Origin: HRBIN12 sp964447335
GTDB taxonomy: Bacteria; Actinomycetota; UBA4738; HRBIN12
NCBI GenBank assembly: GCA_964447335.1
Contig: CAYUSA010000097.1
Coordinates: 1 to 5,807 of the forward strand
Direction of reading: 5' to 3'
DNA length: 5,807 bases
The notes below the pieces were generated by a model. The model was not told the origin of the DNA and did no database searches. It was given only the letters and a program-made list of their open reading frames with translations. Every line of letters begins with the position of its first letter. Position 1 is the first letter of the stretch. Below, piece after piece: positions 5,403-5,807 of the stretch. The translations under genes were made by a program, and so were the position numbers.

Positions 5403-5807
5403 CTACAGGTGCGGCTCCGCCTCGACCCTGGTCACGACGCCACGCTCGGCGAGGGACCGCAGCGCCCCTCCGACCGCCGCGACCTGCCCGGGGTCGAGCG
5501 CGAGCAAGCATACCGTCTGCCCTCCGCGCTCCGAGACGAGCAACGTCCTCGGCGCGAGCGCGCGGAGCTCGGCCTCGAGCTCGGCCGAGCCGACCACCCG
5601 GAACACCGGCCCGCCGACGGGGAAGCCGGCCTCGGCACGGCGCGGGATCTCGGCGCGCACGAAGCGCTCGGGTCGGCCGGTGACGAGCGCCTGGACCGCC
5701 GGATCGTTCGGCGCGCGCGTCTGCACGACCACGCGACCGCGCGGCATCGCCCACGCCGCTGCCTCGAACCACGTCGCGAGCGCCCGCTCCCGCGCCGCGA
5801 GCCCCGG
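5403..5807 (-). CDS. priA: PriA-like primosome protein, C-terminal end only (actinobacterial type)
   Basis: The frame is open from the right edge to a TAG at 5405-5403, giving the last 134 residues of a larger protein. GRVVVQTRAPNDPAVQALV, followed by F.RAEIPRRAEAGFPVGGP, matches the C-terminal segment of PriA (E. coli has GEVVLQT.HPEHPLLQ followed by ER...GYPP). PriA normally reloads the replicative helicase at stalled forks. Just before this segment, where helicase motif VI (QVAGRAGR) should lie, the sequence reads RALATWFEAAAWAM with no motif arginines. Actinobacterial PriA proteins are known to have degenerate helicase motifs, so this looks like a non-helicase PriA homologue. Its position ahead of def and fmt agrees with actinobacterial gene order. 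The N-terminal DNA-binding, zinc and Walker regions lie outside the window and cannot be judged. Confidence 0.85.
   Translation of the reverse strand, partial: PGLAARERALATWFEAAAWAMPRGRVVVQTRAPNDPAVQALVTGRPERFVRAEIPRRAEAGFPVGGPVFRVVGSAELEAELRALAPRTLLVSERGGQTVCLLALDPGQVAAVGGALRSLAERGVVTRVEAEPHL

Overview
This is a compact, very GC-rich (roughly 70% by eye) chromosomal segment in which every gene I can support lies on the minus strand. Transcription therefore runs from the right edge (5807) to the left edge (1). The gene order is priA (C-terminal end only) - def - fmt - rsmB - rpe - response regulator/GGDEF - [promoter + FMN riboswitch] - ribD (N-terminal part only). The priA-fmt-rsmB-rpe-ribD order, the Fmt motif NLHFSVLPLLRGAAPVQ and a PriA tail that lacks helicase motif VI all point to Actinomycetota (Actinobacteria). 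The GGDEF response regulator between rpe and ribD is not part of the usual mycobacterial or corynebacterial order, so I suspect a deeper-branching or uncultured actinobacterial lineage; that placement is inference.

Right part (5807-2542): translation and replication housekeeping. PriA belongs to replication restart. Fmt formylates initiator Met-tRNA, Def removes the formyl group from new proteins, and RsmB methylates 16S rRNA. Spacing is tight: 36 nt between priA and def, 78 nt between def and fmt, and a 4-nt GTGA overlap between fmt and rsmB.

Middle part (2541-939): rpe (pentose-phosphate epimerase) starts 11 nt after rsmB. A REC-GGDEF protein follows, with its ATG overlapping the rpe stop by one base (TGATG). 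This signalling protein is thus apparently co-transcribed and translationally coupled with a housekeeping operon. Its GGDEF domain has an altered signature (GGDDF) and no RxxD inhibitory site.

Left part (938-1): a new transcription unit. A TATACT -10 box lies just upstream of a complete FMN riboswitch aptamer, in which all six stems (P1-P6) can be paired by hand. The riboswitch controls ribD, the first riboflavin-synthesis gene here. Ribulose-5-phosphate, interconverted with xylulose-5-phosphate by Rpe, is a riboflavin precursor, which gives the rpe-ribD proximity a metabolic logic.

The long open frames on the plus strand, and the over-extended minus-strand frames, are consequences of high GC content and were not annotated. 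I saw no mobile elements, CRISPR arrays, tRNAs or rRNAs. Most of the window is ordinary. The parts most worth a second look are the response regulator and its coupling, the degenerate PriA, and the riboswitch expression platform.
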